Part shown: piece by piece, positions 35,016 to 49,078 of the stretch
Position numbering within the stretch: position 1 is the stretch's first letter
Layout: each line of letters opens with the position of its first letter
Assembly: GCA_028023455.1 (NCBI GenBank)
Contig: JAQFVV010012416.1
Span: 9,243,967-9,307,966, forward strand
Source: Epiperipatus broadwayi
Taxonomy: Eukaryota > Onychophora > Udeonychophora > Euonychophora > Peripatidae
Direction: 5' to 3'
DNA: 64,000 nucleotides
Translations under genes and position numbers: made by a program
Notes under the pieces: model-generated
Database searches by the model: none
Seen by the model: the letters and a program-made list of their open reading frames with translations, nothing else
What the model was told of the DNA's origin: nothing

Positions 35016-35236
35016 CTTTCACTTCCAGTACTTAAGATTTGCCCATATATAAGCATTTGGGTTGGAAAAAATAAGTGGATTCATTTTATTCTTTCATAAA
35101 TACTATATCTTGTGTTGGGAATGAAAGTATTCATTTATTATTAGCACTTGTAAAAAGCACATGCACAATAGCTTGGAAGGCTGATCTTTAATGTATTACA
35201 ATTTATAAGACATAGTGCTATAAAAATAAATGCTTA
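35016..35236. repeat. Family D dispersed repeat, copy 1 of a tandem pair
   Basis: It begins CTTTCACTTCCAGTACTTAA, contains AAGCATTTGGGTTGG and CACAATAGCTTGGAAGG, and ends CTATAAAAATAAATGCTTA. It is immediately preceded (34974-35012) by an inverted copy of its own AATAGCTTGG...GTATTACAAT segment, forming a foldback. Confidence 0.75.
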
Positions 35237-35354
35237 TTTACATATGTTTAAGTTTCATTTGAGAATGATGTTTAGTAAATTCTAGATAATTTCGTCGAAG
35301 TTATTCATTCAGACATCGTAAACAGTAATTTAAAGTGAGTAGTCTATCCTCACG

Positions 35355-35576
35355 CTTTCACTTCTAGTACTTAAGATTTGCCCATATATAAGCATTTGGG
35401 TTGAAAAGAATAAGTGGATTCATTTTATTCTTTCATAAATACTATATCTTGTGTTGGAAATGAAAGTATTCATTTATTATTAACACTCGTAAAAAGCACA
35501 TGCACAATAGCTTGGAAAGGCTGATCTTTAATGTATTACAATTTATAAGACATAGCGCTATAAAAATAAATGCTTA
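35355..35576. repeat. Family D dispersed repeat, copy 2 of the tandem pair
   Basis: Nearly identical to the unit at 35016-35236, 339 bp further on and in the same direction; the spacer is not repeated. Confidence 0.78.
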
Positions 35577-35579
35577 TAA

Positions 35580-38500
35580 ATCAATTATATGCATTTGAAA
35601 AACAAATTCTTTAAAATGTCCTTTTGATTAATTGATAGAAACATATAAAATTATACTACAAACTATAGAAATGAATTCTAGTTGTACTAGGGTAATTATG
35701 TCAGGAATATAGTGAGGATCCTAGGTTAATAAAATGAAATTCTACATGAAACAATTCAAACTACCAGACACATCCTCTATATAACAAATATCAGGAGAAG
35801 ACATAAAATTACTTCAACTAAATACTGAAGATAAGATAAATAAAAATTAGAAATGCACTACGAAGTAATAATACAATATGCTGTAGATAAAATTATACTG
35901 TAGAAGATTCATCAGTCTTTTAACAATACTCATCTTAAAATCCTTGGATTCATATTGATAATTGATCAAATGCACACTAAGCTTGATATAACTATCATGA
36001 TTAGACTCTCCTTTATTGAAAATAGTTTGAATAATACAGCAACAATGGTTTGGGTAGATCATCTTTATAGCCTCTTCCATAGACTAATTTTCATTGGAAT
36101 CTCTGGGAATACCCATTTGATATTACCAACTTTTAGAAGGATTCAAATAAGAAGAATCATTAAAATTCAAGTAGATGATGTGCAGAGATATTTCAATAAA
36201 AACTGGATAATTTTTCACTATAACTAACATAAACTAATAGATGAAACTTAAGGAAATCTAATCTGAGACAATAAAGAGTAATTGTTATTTTAAAAAAAAA
36301 AAAAATCAACAACAATTGTTCAAGAGTCTATTCTCCAAAGATACTGAAAGTAATTCATTCCAGATTAGAACAAACTCAGCAATGCTTTTTATAATTTTAT
36401 ATACAATTATAAAGCACTTGAAATTTGACAAATTTATAAAATTTCATGATAATACATATAAAAAAGATGGAATATGATTAGAATTTAGTATAATCTGTGA
36501 GAAAATTGAATCCCACTTGTTCCTTCTTTACCAAAATCCAGTTGAACTGTATGGCTTTCTGCAGAGCTTGGAAGCTATAGGAAAACCTTTAAAATAATTA
36601 GCCCTCAGATTATCAATCTCATATGTCAGACTTCTAAAACTAGAAAAGAATTTCATCACATCAAAACTATAGGATTCTATCTCTTAACGTTCTTTAAATA
36701 TAAACTAAACAAATAGATGTCATGAATAAGAACTTCCTCCTGAATGTTTTAAAGCATAAAAGTTATCAGGAGATAATTCTAGAATTCAGCTCTCTCACTA
36801 TTTTGTTTATTATAGTAATTAGTAACATTCAAGAAATAAAAAGCAGAAAATTAATTTATTTTTAATAATTAAATCTTTTCAGAAAGAGAAAAGTCTCTTA
36901 ATAAGAATGTGAATATTTTGGAAATCCTTTTCAAAGACTAAAGCCATATCTTTAATCCATAAAGACAATGTGCTTAACATTCCACCTAGACAATAATGGA
37001 GTACTGTATTTCATAAATTGGGTGCAACCTTCTGCATTAATAGATAAATCATGAACACTGGGATAATAGATTAATCATGACCACTATTCCAGATGACTTA
37101 GGAGACACCTTTGACCATAATTTATTTTTCTCATCTACCAAAAATTTAAATCAAAATAATTTCTAAAAACAACTTCATTTGGAAACTATTTAGGTGTTGT
37201 GATACAAATACTCTAAATATGGATTCTTTGCTGCTTAATATTGTGGCCTTCTCAGGAGAAAAAATGTTCACATTATTACATTTCTAGTTAAGCAATTAAA
37301 ATATTATCAAGAAAAATATTACTTGAACATGAAACCCCATTACATTGCACTGGCTTATTTTTTTACATATTTCTATCTTAGTTACTACTAATTCAAGACA
37401 AAGTTTCATCATCTAATTTAAGCCTTAAATCAAGATGTATCTTCTGAATGCTCAACCAAGAAATCTTACAAATATCAATAGAATTGGGATGAACATATGA
37501 AAGTCCCAAAGCTAACTTCATTTTACAGATTAACAACAAAGATATATTGTTCTCAACCATACTTGATTCAGTATCTGTAGATGTGATTAAACACAATTCA
37601 TGAACTATTCCTGTCTAATTTATGCATTTTCTCTACATACAACTGAACATCTTACAAATCAATATAATCTTCTGTAACAACGGAATAATCATGACTGCAT
37701 TTCAGACTGCTAGGTATAATCTTCAATCATAACTTTATCATATATCAAATGTTAAATACAAACTAATTTCTAAGAATAACTTTTATGGAAACTAATTGAC
37801 ATTATTTGGATAGTAATGCAAATGTTCTAAAACAATTTTCTTAGAATTAGCTGAATGCTGTGATTTTGTTTAGAGAGACACTGTTCATATTCAACTTCTG
37901 GATATGCAATTAAATACAATATTATCAAGAGAATTTACATTTGAATTCAAACTTCTTTATGGTGTTTGTGAATAACTAGCTATAAATTTTTTAAAAAAAG
38001 AAGCATTCAGACAATAATTCTACATCCTACGATTTTGAACCCAAAAAAACTAGTTTAGGTCAGCAACAATAGCAAAAAAATGGCATTGTACATAATCAAC
38101 TATTAAAGTTTCTCAAAATTTAATGACATTTCATTAAGATAAATGCCCTACATGGTTTTACACAGTGGTAGAGTCTGGTGTTTATGATCTTAATAAAATA
38201 ATTAGAACACAATTAGAACAAAGTGTTTTACAATTATAAAATATGTAAACCTATATTTTATTTCATTTTTTATAGACTCTAAATGCTGAATAAAAACAAA
38301 TTGGTTTAGAAACACAAAAAATATAGGATAAAATTGTATTTCATTTCTTTTCTTTCACCTTGAATGCAAAATCAATTTTGAGGAAGATCAAGCACAAACT
38401 GGTGTGAAAATCTTTGATCAGAAAATAAAAAATTGCAACAGCCGATTCTAAAATCAAGACTGAATTTAAATATCAAAAACTAAAATCATGATAATACATG

Positions 38501-40214
38501 AAAGAAGAAATCAAATTAAATATTAACAATCAAGATATAGAATCTATCAAAATGTTCTTCTTAGGAACCAAAATCAATACTATGGATAGTCTAGTCTAAG
38601 AATTAAAATAATACTTGGATACAGTATAGCGATAATGTTGCACAAGGGACACATATTTGTGTTATAAACATTTTTTTTTTCCTTTAACTACTTATAAGGA
38701 TAAAAGTTACTTAATGAAAAAAAAGGGCTGAAAAAAAAAATTTAGAATTGTGGTGTTGAAAATTTCCTATGTATATTATGGATGATACTAATTAGAAACA
38801 GAAACATCTTGAACATCACTAGAAATCAAAACTATTAAACTGAAGGTTAACTTGTTTAGACATATATGCATTCATATTCACATAAAAAATAAATGATAAT
38901 AGAAATGACTAATAAAATGTGAGAATTTAACAAAATGATTGTAAATTATTAAGAGAATAATAGTGTGTACATGAAGGAACTAAAAGAAGCACAGTGCATG
39001 TGAAGAGCTAAACAATTAGTAATAAAAAACAAATAACATATTTCTTTCACATAATAAAAATATCCAAAGAAAAATGAAACAAAAAAAAAAAAAAATGCAT
39101 ATAAAGACATTTGAAATAATGTTTCCAAGACTGAAATTTCTTTTATGTTATAACAACAAACTTCAATAATAATAATAATAATCAAACAGCTTTACTACTT
39201 GGAAGTTCATAAGAACTTCGAACATCAGAAATGATCAATCTGAGGTTAACTGTGGAGAATATTAACTTCAGTTAAAAAGCCTCAGCAAACACTATTAAAC
39301 ATCATAATAACTTTGTATTAATATGCGAAAAAAAATTGTTATGGTTATTATGCTCTGTGAAAAAATAAACCACAAAATTCTCATTAAAAAAATTAAAAAA
39401 TCAAGATTATAACTAAATATATATATATATGTGTACACGTAAATATAATAACATGATAGCCGATGACTTCTAAAGTGGTGAAAAAGATATTGAAGTTGCT
39501 ATATCCCTGGGCATTAATCACTAGAAAAAGATCCAAGTATCACGAGATTAATTTTTGACTATCATTGGGCAGACTTACAATGAAAAATTTGGAAAAGACA
39601 TTTACATATATGAATATACTTTTAAAAACAAGGATCAGAATTATTCAAGATATTGTATTTCCACCAAAATGTGAAAGTTGGATAATGAAGAAAAAGAATA
39701 AAAAAAGTAGTAACAATTGTGCTTATGAAGACTATTAAGAATATCATAGATAGCAAGGAACAAAACAAATGAATATACAATCACATTAGATTTGAACTCA
39801 TTTAAAGCAAAAATGGTCAGATTGAAATTGTTTCAATTCAATCACATTATCAGATAATTTTCTTTATTAAAAAAAAAAAAAGAATAATGCTGAAAAATAT
39901 AGTAGTAAAAGATAGAATGGCAGAATGAGATGAATGAAATTCATCATCATAATAATGAATATACCTAAAAACCAAACATGAGAGACAATTCTAGAGAAAA
40001 GCTAATTGTATGATGACTAGAAACTGAATATGACTAGATGTTATTTAACAATAGTAATTACTACAAAGATATCCTAATGAAACTTGCACTTGAAAGATTT
40101 GGAAAATATATTTTTCAAAATATCCAGGCCATTCTCAAGTAAATGCAAAAATAAGAACTGTTTTTTTTTTTCAGAATTAGTTTTTTCTCCTCTAAATACT
40201 AATTAAATAAAAAA
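35580..40214. other. Long intronic stretch without recognised features
   Basis: The overlapping frames of 77-90 codons at 35.85-36.23 kb and 67 codons at 37.4 kb have no recognisable motifs. Base composition resembles worn transposon remnants, but none can be named. Confidence 0.45.
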
Positions 40215-40735
40215 ATTATGAATATCAATACAAATGATAATCACAAACATCAATAATAATGATCATTAATATCAAGACCAATGAAAATCACTATACCAAA
40301 AATAATAATAATCTATTAATATCAGTAACGATGACAACCATTAATATTAATAACACCAACGATCATTAACATCAGACACAATGATATTCACTTTTAATCA
40401 TACAGTTACTAATAGCAATAACAAAGATAATCATTAATATCAATACCAATGATAATTACTAATATCAGTAACAATGATAATCTTTAATATCAGTAACAAT
40501 GATAACCATTAATATCAATAATAATGACAATCACTAATATCAATAACAATGATAATCATTAATATCAGTATGGATGACAATCACTAATATCAATACCAAT
40601 GATAATTATTAATCACTAACATCATACCAAATACAACCTTTAATATCAATCATAATGATAATCGTTAATATCAATATCACTGCAAAACACCAACAATGAC
40701 AATCACTAATATCAGTTTCAATCACAATCACTAAT
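40215..40735. repeat. 25-bp minisatellite, block 1
   Basis: The repeated unit is close to AATATCAATAACAATGATAATCACT (consensus described as AATATC-AATAACAATG-ATAATCA(C/T)T). Variant positions alternate ATC/GTA and AAC/ACC. The plus strand has very little G. About 20 units. Confidence 0.8.
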
Positions 40736-41194
40736 TATATGAAAATGGCTATAATGTTTTTGTTCACTGTTTATGTTAAACCAATGTATCTATAAAGCAA
40801 TGATAAAATTGATACTAGAAAATACCACCCATTATTTGTATAAAGAAGTAACAGGAATTAAATTGCTCTTATGTCAATTATGGTAAATCGAGGACATTTA
40901 GATCCTACAAAAAGATATTTAGTCACATTTTTAAAACTAAAGAAATACACGATTTGCAATGAAAATAATGATAGGAAAAAGACCAGAGTTCATTAACAAA
41001 GTGGATTCAATAATGAGCAAAAAATTTAATGGTGCTCAATTCAGTGCATTTTGGGACAAGCATAGTTAAATTCTCAATATAATGTTTGCCTTTGACAAGG
41101 GCTCAGTGCTGAAAACGCACTAATATTACATTTAATATTTTCAATATTCTTCCCAATATATACGAGAGCAATATTAGTACTTCCTTTAATTTAA

Positions 41195-41955
41195 TACCAA
41201 TTTCAATGATAATCAGCAAACAACATCACTAATATCAGTCATAAGATAACTGCTAGTATCAGAAATAATATTTCCTAACATCAGTGATACTGATAATCAT
41301 TAATATCAATACCAATGACAATCTCTCATACCAATAACAATGATAACATTAATATCCATAATAATAATAATAATAATTACTAATATCAATAACAAAAATA
41401 ACTAATATCAATAATAATGATAGTAACAAATATCAGTAACAATGATAATCATTAATATCAATAACAATGGTAATTCCTAATATCAATATTATTGATATTT
41501 TTAAATATTACTAATATCAGTAATACTGATGATCATTAACATCAATACTAATGACAATCATTAATATCACTAACAACGATAACACTAATATCAATAATAA
41601 TAATAATTGCTAATGTCAATAACAAAAATAACTAATATCAATAATAATGAAGTAACAAATATCAATAACAATGATAATCATTAATATCAATAACAATGGT
41701 AATCCCTAATATCAATATTATGATATTTTTAAAGATTACTAATATCAGTGATTCTGATGATCATTAACATCAATATCAATGGCAATCACTAATATCAATA
41801 ACAATGATAATCACTAATAGTAATAATAACAATGATATCACTAATATCAGTAACAATGATAATTACTAATATCAATAAAAATAATAACTAATATCAACAA
41901 CAATGACAGTAACAAATACAATATCAATGACAATGATAATTCTTAATATCACTTT
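41195..41955. repeat. 25-bp minisatellite, block 2
   Basis: Same unit as block 1 with a higher-order duplication: a segment around 41340-41510 is repeated at about 41580-41750, including the unusual insert ATATTATTGATATTTTTAAA. The approximately 460 bp between the blocks is non-repetitive. Confidence 0.78.
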
Positions 41956-43090
41956 TGACTGATATTTCTAGATATTGGAAACTTAATTAGTAGTATCAGC
42001 AAATAGATTTGCATGATATTATAGTTTCTAAATTATCAAATAAAAATTACATCATCAATGGATTCTTAGAACATTACATGCAAAAAGTTTAAAGAAAAAT
42101 TATTGAATTACATGAAACAAAAACAAAATGTAGTGGGTGTTAAATAAAATATGAATAACAATACAAACAATGAATAATATAAGACTATTTATAACAATAA
42201 TTTCATATAAATTATATTTTATGAAAAAAAAATTCATCAGTCATATTCAGGTATTGAAGAAGAACTTAAAAATTCAACACAAATTATTAAAAAAAAGTTT
42301 ACTTTTATGAATAATCCAATCATGTATATGGCTAAACTGAAAGAAATTCATAAATTAACTACTCAAACTTTAACAATCCTACCAATCAAATCACTGGTAA
42401 CAATCATTTACTTATTTTTACATCATTATTAAATCAATCAACCCTTCAGCCTACTTAGTACATTAATTTCAAGATTTACAACAAAAATCTTAAGCCAATG
42501 CTGAAGCAATTGACTGGTTTTTCCAACATAATGAACAAAGCCTATTCTATATAAATATCAATCTTAAGACCATACAGATTTTAAAGCATAAAATAATTAT
42601 GATGAATTCTAATGTTATTAAACATTATGATGAAATAATTAAGGTAGAACTGCAATCAATTATAAATTTTAACACAATAAATATCAGTCTAGTATATGAT
42701 AAGTCTAATCATGCATAGTGTTAAATTGAAGATGAAAAATAAATTAACTATTCTAACAGCATTAAGCAATCGAGCCATTCAAATTACAATTAAAACACAC
42801 TATCCAACTTTGATATCATGTTAAAACAATCAGCCATGATAATAATTTTTATTAATCATTCATTAGACTAGAGATTATCCAATAATGAATATTTCTTTAA
42901 TTTTCACTTAGTTGATAGAAACCTGTCCCTCCCTATCTTACATGAGAGGGATGTATTAAATTACTCTACAGAAATATTATTAACCAGCCATGATGTTTAA
43001 ATGTTTAATAATCAGATTGCATCACACTTATTTTTTACTTTTAAAATCTGTTTGATCTTAAGATTATTATTTATATAGGATACTTTATTA

Positions 43091-43260
43091 GTATAGCTGC
43101 AGCGATATGCATTAGACGTACTATTGCCTGGTCGCATTCCTATCAATCCGCTGATAACTTTGTAATCATGTGATATTATCAAAATATACAAAGTTATTGG
43201 GAAATTGATAGGAATGCAAACAGGCAATAGTAAGTCTAATACATGTCACTGCAGGTATAT
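43091..43260. repeat. MITE-like foldback
   Basis: The arms pair CATTAGACGTACTATTGCCTG with CAGGCAATAGTAAGTCTAAT, and CATTCCTATCAAT with ATTGATAGGAATG. The ends GCTGCAG and CTGCAG are near-symmetric. The loop contains ATCATGTGATATT. Confidence 0.8.
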
Positions 43261-45150
43261 TAAAGTGCCTTTTTTTTTTATTAACAAAATATGTATAATC
43301 TTTGAACAACTTTTAAGAACAAAATACAAAAGGTAAATAAATCTAGACAAATGGTTGTAAAATTAGGTAATAGATCGCACTGATAATGAAAATAATACAC
43401 TTATTGTGGAAGCACTAGTTCGTTAGCTCAGAAGTCTGCTGAAGATCAGTATTGTAAATCATAAAATAATTGTAATGAATGAGCTGATTGGCTGATTGGT
43501 TCAGCACCATGTCAAAATTGGTAAGTCTGTATTATGCAATTAGATTGGCTGGATTGTTAAATGTTGTTTGATTAGTTAATTTAGTTATATCAAAAAAACT
43601 ACACAGAAAATAACTAAAAACCAATGATTGCTATTAAGATTTTAAAAATAAATAAATAATATATGTTAATGGGCTTTCACATGAGATATACATAGTATAA
43701 TAGGATAAACCAATGATTAGACACAACAAAATAAAAAAATTGCATTTAAACAAATTAAGGATAGAAACATAAGAGTAAACAAACTAAGCCTTTAATCTAA
43801 TAGAAACAAAAAATAAATGCACATTCATTTAAAATAGTGCAGTGGATGACTAATGAGGATAAACAACGTAAGTGCTTATACATTCAAATATGCAGTTACT
43901 GATACTAAACATAAGGCAAGTCTTGATAAATAAAAAATAAAATTCACAATTTTTTAAAATCAAATGAAATAATAGTCATAACATTTTTATTTAATATATA
44001 TATATATTTCATACTTTTGTCATTATTAGCCACTTAGTAGTAGTGATCTATTTTTAAAAAATGATGACTTCAGATTACAAAAGACAGAAGCACAAATGAT
44101 TTATGACCAAGCATTTAGGTTAAACTGAAACATTCATTTGGAAATTATTTTTGACTGCAGTGGTATTCAACAGAATAAATTACAACTAAAATTGAAAATA
44201 AATTGTTAGACACTAGATGTTTTATTGAGTTTTGACTTACAACTAAATTTCAAATAAGGAAATAACTGCTGCCATGGTAACTACATCTTTCAACTGATTA
44301 CACAAAATGAAAAATTAGAGGTAATTAATTTTCTGTTAAGTGATAAATGTTTAAATCTTTTGCTTAATATAAAATTTAAATGTATATATTTTTCTCTTCT
44401 TCAAAATTTCAAAATATTTATTGATTTTAACTGTGTGTGTGCGCGGGGGGGGGGGGGTATTGACATTTAGCAAAATTGTCTCAAAAGCTCTTGCAAAAGT
44501 TTTCTTCATCCTGCTCTAGACTTATCTATTGAAATCATAAGTAATCAAAGAGCATCAGATGATATAATGGAATAACCCCCCACCTCCAAACCAATTTCTG
44601 ACTTTAGCTTTTATTAGTATGGATGCAAAATATGATTTTGAATCCAAACCAACTGGCCAGCATAATTATGACACCAAATCTGCTGTTACATATTTTAGAG
44701 ACCTCAATTTTATTCCAAATATTTTTACCATTTAGCTGAGAATAATAATTTTTTCCTATTTGGTTACTCCTATGCTTACAAGAGCAATTCTCTTAACACT
44801 TTTCTAAAACCACTGACTACAAAAGTGATACAATCAATGAACACTCAGATAGTCTGTTACAATATGTGCATTCCCTGATGGGTTCTGGCTTTTACTTTTT
44901 TTAGTAAGGATTTTGGATTTAAAGCTATAACTAATACACTTATGAAACTAAAAACCACACTTTATGCCTTTATACAACTCAAGCTAATGCACCGATTACT
45001 CATGATTACAGCAGATGACTCTAAAATAAGGTAAAGAATACTATTCTTTGAAATATATGTGAGTTGGTATATGAGAAACTCGTGATTACTACTAGTATTT
45101 CCTCTTACAAAATTAAGATCTCCATATTTAAACCGTGCTTTATTAATGCT

Positions 45151-45337
45151 ACAGAGGCAAAACTCTCCATACAATAGCGCCACTCAGTGCAAGCCAGAAT
45201 AATCAATGAATGCAGGAAGGTCTGTGCATAAAACCCCTATCTAGTGCCTACTCATCCAATATCCTCAGACTTGTTTCTATCTTGTGGCTTTCATCAGTAT
45301 AAACAGCTTGTGTAAGCAAAAAAAATAATGATATGTG
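45151..45337. repeat. Family A element, single arm (copy 5)
   Basis: ACAGAGGCAAAACTCTCC opens the element, followed by the CAGTGCAAGCCAG segment and a ribozyme on minus at 45253-45297. The sequence then breaks off into AAACAGCTTGTGTAAGC and a worn outer tail. The second arm is missing. Confidence 0.62.
45253..45297 (-). ncRNA. Hammerhead-like motif, family A, partial
   Basis: CUGAUGA and GAAAC are intact on the pre-mRNA strand, but stem II (AGC with GAU) is poor and the palindrome is ACAAGU. The upstream strand of stem I is lost at the element break. Confidence 0.45.
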
Positions 45338-48300
45338 ATAGTTTGTGGTTTAATTAATGACATATACAAAAACAATTATTGCAAACTTAAAATAATTTAT
45401 TCCTTACATACGCTTCATAAATCCAGTTGCTTACAATTTCAAGAAAATCAGTTGCATGTTTTACAAACACAAATTTGAATATATCAGCAAGATAATCTAT
45501 CGCATTTTGAAATTATAGTCACACAGATTTCTGACCCAGTATTTCAATGAATCAATTGTGATATATATAAATCCATTGGTCCAAATTAAATTAAAGATAT
45601 TGCTGCTATTTTAAAAACAAAAAGTCTAAATATATTATTAACTACAAAAATAGTCAATACTTGAAACTGTTTAAATTAAATCATATCAGAATTTTGTAGT
45701 ATTGTTAAATATAAAAATAATCAAATAATGAGACAATTCAAGAGATCACATGATGCCTAAGTCCAGAAGTGATAGAATAAAAAACTTGAAGCAGAAAGCA
45801 CTTGAATTCAACAATCTGCTCATGTTAGACTGGTTATAGCATTAGTAGATCAACAGATTGTATTGATTTAGTATGCAACCTATCCTCTATTTTCTTTCTC
45901 ATGCAAGTTTTCACCTGTTAAAATGTAATACTATACCCATTTGAGGCTTTGCTCAGTTAAGTTTACTTTTATTTTGTTTGAATCTAAATAAATCATAATC
46001 CAAAATAATCTTTATTCTAAAGAGTAATGAATTACATTTTTTTATCTATAGGAATATGAACAGCCTTTAATTAAATAGCACACTTAAGACCAAAAAATTC
46101 TAAAGAGCCTCCAATTCAGATTGTAAAAAAGCAAGTAGTTTTCAAACTTTTCAATTGCCAGATGGTGAAGGTTCAAACAGTTTTCATTCTTATTTTAAGT
46201 AATGGATTTTACAGTGGACAGCTTGAAATACTGGTCAACATGAACACCTCTAGAAAACTAAAATATTTTTTATTTTATTTCATTAATTATATAATCCAAT
46301 AACTTATTAGGTTTTATTGATTTTGAATAATTAACGAAGATAAATAAAAATTAAATATTCGCAGTATCATTTTATCATTTAATCATCATCACACTGGAAA
46401 ACTTTTTATTCTCAATTCTAAATTATCTAAGATGGCTAAATACCAAATTTTATTAAAGTTGCTGATTTTTTTTTTTTATTAAGCCAAATAAATAAATTTC
46501 TTCAAAATTTAATTTCGAACAAAATATATTGATTGGATGGGTATGAATATAAAATGAAGTTATAACAGTAAATACTATCAGTGAAAAATAATTGCATACT
46601 TCAGCAAAACAATGAGCCATTAATGCACCTATAACCAACTTTTAATACCCTTCAGCAGAAAAGATGAGCCATTTATAACCAATTCAACTTCATAAGATTG
46701 TGTGATTATTCAATAAAACAGCACTTCAATGCTGAACATGGCAATCAATTTAGTGTAGCAGGCTTTACCTTGCATACTTTAGACGGCATGAATGGCAATA
46801 AGTCAGGTCTGTCTCAGCAATTTTGAATTCATCATCCATATGAAGGAATTATCAGTTGTTATCAATAAATGTTCCGAATAGCATATGTTTGCTAATGAAT
46901 AAATTAATCTATACAGGCTAATACCAAATTCTCTGTAGTTTAATTCTGCTTAATTTGAAGTAAGATCTACTAACAGATTTCATTGAAACTTGTTTGTTTA
47001 TACATAATTGGATACTATCTTGACAATCTCCATATAAAGAGTGTCCCTAAAGTAAGCATCTACTTAGGCAAACTCATGAGGAATTCTAAATAATTGTTAT
47101 AATGACACAATTTTAAACTCATTTCTATACAGCGCTTACATAAATTGAAAAACTTCCACAAATCAAGAACTACAAACTAGACAAAACATGAATTATCAAC
47201 AAATTTAAAAGAACTGAGTCTGTGAACAATGAGAATAGATCTATAGATCTGGATGAATTAGAAAATCTGCTGATGCAATGAAATCTGTTCAAGAAGTATA
47301 CAAAGAGAATTAAGGTCAGTGAGCAGCCTGCAGTTAAGGCATTCCAAAAAGCAATGGTTCACAAAATTTTATATTCTGATTCACATAAAAAGCTTACCAC
47401 ATTCAAGTCATCCACAATTTTCAAAAAGATTATCCACTAAGGCAAGAATATGCACCTAATTTACTGATCAAATTCAAAATGAGAATCTACCTAACAAGAT
47501 TTAGTTCAGTAATATATTCCGAAAAGCAGCGGTCATTTTGAAATTTGTAGAATCACTGATAAAAACATATATTCAAAGTTTTAAATGCCCTTTAAAGAAG
47601 ATATTTACTTTAAAATAGCCCTTTTTTGTTTAAATATATAGATTATAATATAATTTTGTATCATGAATATCTTTTTTAAAAAAAATAAATTCCTCTTTAT
47701 TTGAAAAATAGATGATTATTTTAAGGATATCTTGTATTATCTACCAACTTATATCTGCAAATTTATACCATCACTATAACACTTCCTCTTTAGTGGGACA
47801 ATTTTTATATGAAGCAGAGTATTTACTTTTCTAATTTATCATTCCCATAATACATTCATATATATGAAAATTGGCAAAATGCAGATAATTGACTGAATTA
47901 TTGAAGGCTATGAAGGAAAAGGGTTGAAGGGAATTGGTTGTTATTATAATTTATAATTCAGAAGTCTGGCCGCTAACTTTCTTTCAATAAATTGTGATTC
48001 CCCTTTAAAAAAAGAGGGGGGGGGGGGGCAATTCAGAGAGAAATTAAGATTTTTGAATAATTAGTTTAATCCCCCAAGCAGTTATGGTACAGTTGCAAAT
48101 TTTGAAATCTGTCTAATTTCAAATAGAGTAGACATACTCTTCTTTGAAACATAATTACATTTAGAAATTGGAAAAGAAAAATATAAATATAATTCAAATG
48201 ATGTGAGTTATTGTTGAGAGAAATATAAAGAGAAACATAAAAAAAGTTAAATAATTGTTTTATTGATTTTCAAAAAACATTTGTTAGAATTACTTTGTTG

Positions 48301-49078
48301 GATGTATTGAAGAAAAAAAAGATACAAGAATGGAAAGACATTTATTGAGAATATGTATATGAATTAGAAGACAGTACAGTTTTTTACAAAAACATTTTAA
48401 AACAGAAATGGTGTCTATATCGTGTTTTATTTAATATACATTTAAATGAATTAGGGCATAGCAAGGTTAATTATTTCAGGTGATAATATTGCTGCATTTG
48501 TAGATAGTGAAGATGAGCCCAATAAAATGTTATGAAGAATTGGCAAAGCTCATAGAAAATATGAAATAAAAATAATATTACTAAAACTAAAATAATAAAA
48601 ATAGAGAGAATAAAATACAATGAATAAGTATTATATAGAAAGTTATGGAGTAATAAAAATAAGGATAAAAAAAATGATTAGTGATGCAGACTTGGACAGG
48701 GTAAGTTGAAAGAAAGAATGAAATAAATAAGTGTGAAAACAATAAATAAAAATGATTATTTTTGAAAGGAAGAATAATTGGGATACTCTTAGTACTGAAA
48801 GACGTAATGAAAATGATGACAAAAGATATAGGAAAAAAGTAGGAAAATGTGAAACTGCTATGACTAAATGAAGAAAATATTGTCTGATCTTACATGAAAT
48901 ACTTACTTTTGGCAAATAACTTATGATCATAGAATGAATGAATATGTCTTAAGCAATATTTAGTGAATTTCATCTTTGCTTTAAAATAGCAATATTTCAT
49001 TCTTGTACTAAATTCCTCGAATATTCTTAAAAAATTTATGTCAAAATAAATTAATTTCTGTATTAAACTATTACCCAC

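Larger units (their letters stand above)
20923..49078 (-). other. MADD: Intron of the MADD-like gene (about 28.2 kb)
   Basis: It is bounded by GTGGGT at the 5' end (minus strand) and TTTTAG at the 3' end and connects two phase-compatible MADD exons. It holds the PLE, pogo-like, LTR-like, minisatellite and several ribozyme-bearing repeats listed separately. No further exon of the family was recognised inside it. A small skipped or micro-exon cannot be excluded by eye. Confidence 0.75.
43261..49078. other. Intronic sequence with isolated repeats
   Basis: Besides family A copy 5 (45.15 kb), worn relatives occur at 44590-44660 and 44870-44930 (TTTCTGACTTTAGCTTTTATTAG; GGTTCTGGCTTTTAC). G-runs lie at 44443 and 48015. 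No exon recognised. Confidence 0.45.

Noticed and set aside
48643-48930. 95-codon leucine/isoleucine/phenylalanine-rich frame as a membrane protein
   Set aside because: Composition simply reflects AT-rich DNA on the strand opposite A/G-rich text; it overlaps only the non-coding side of the MADD exon frame.
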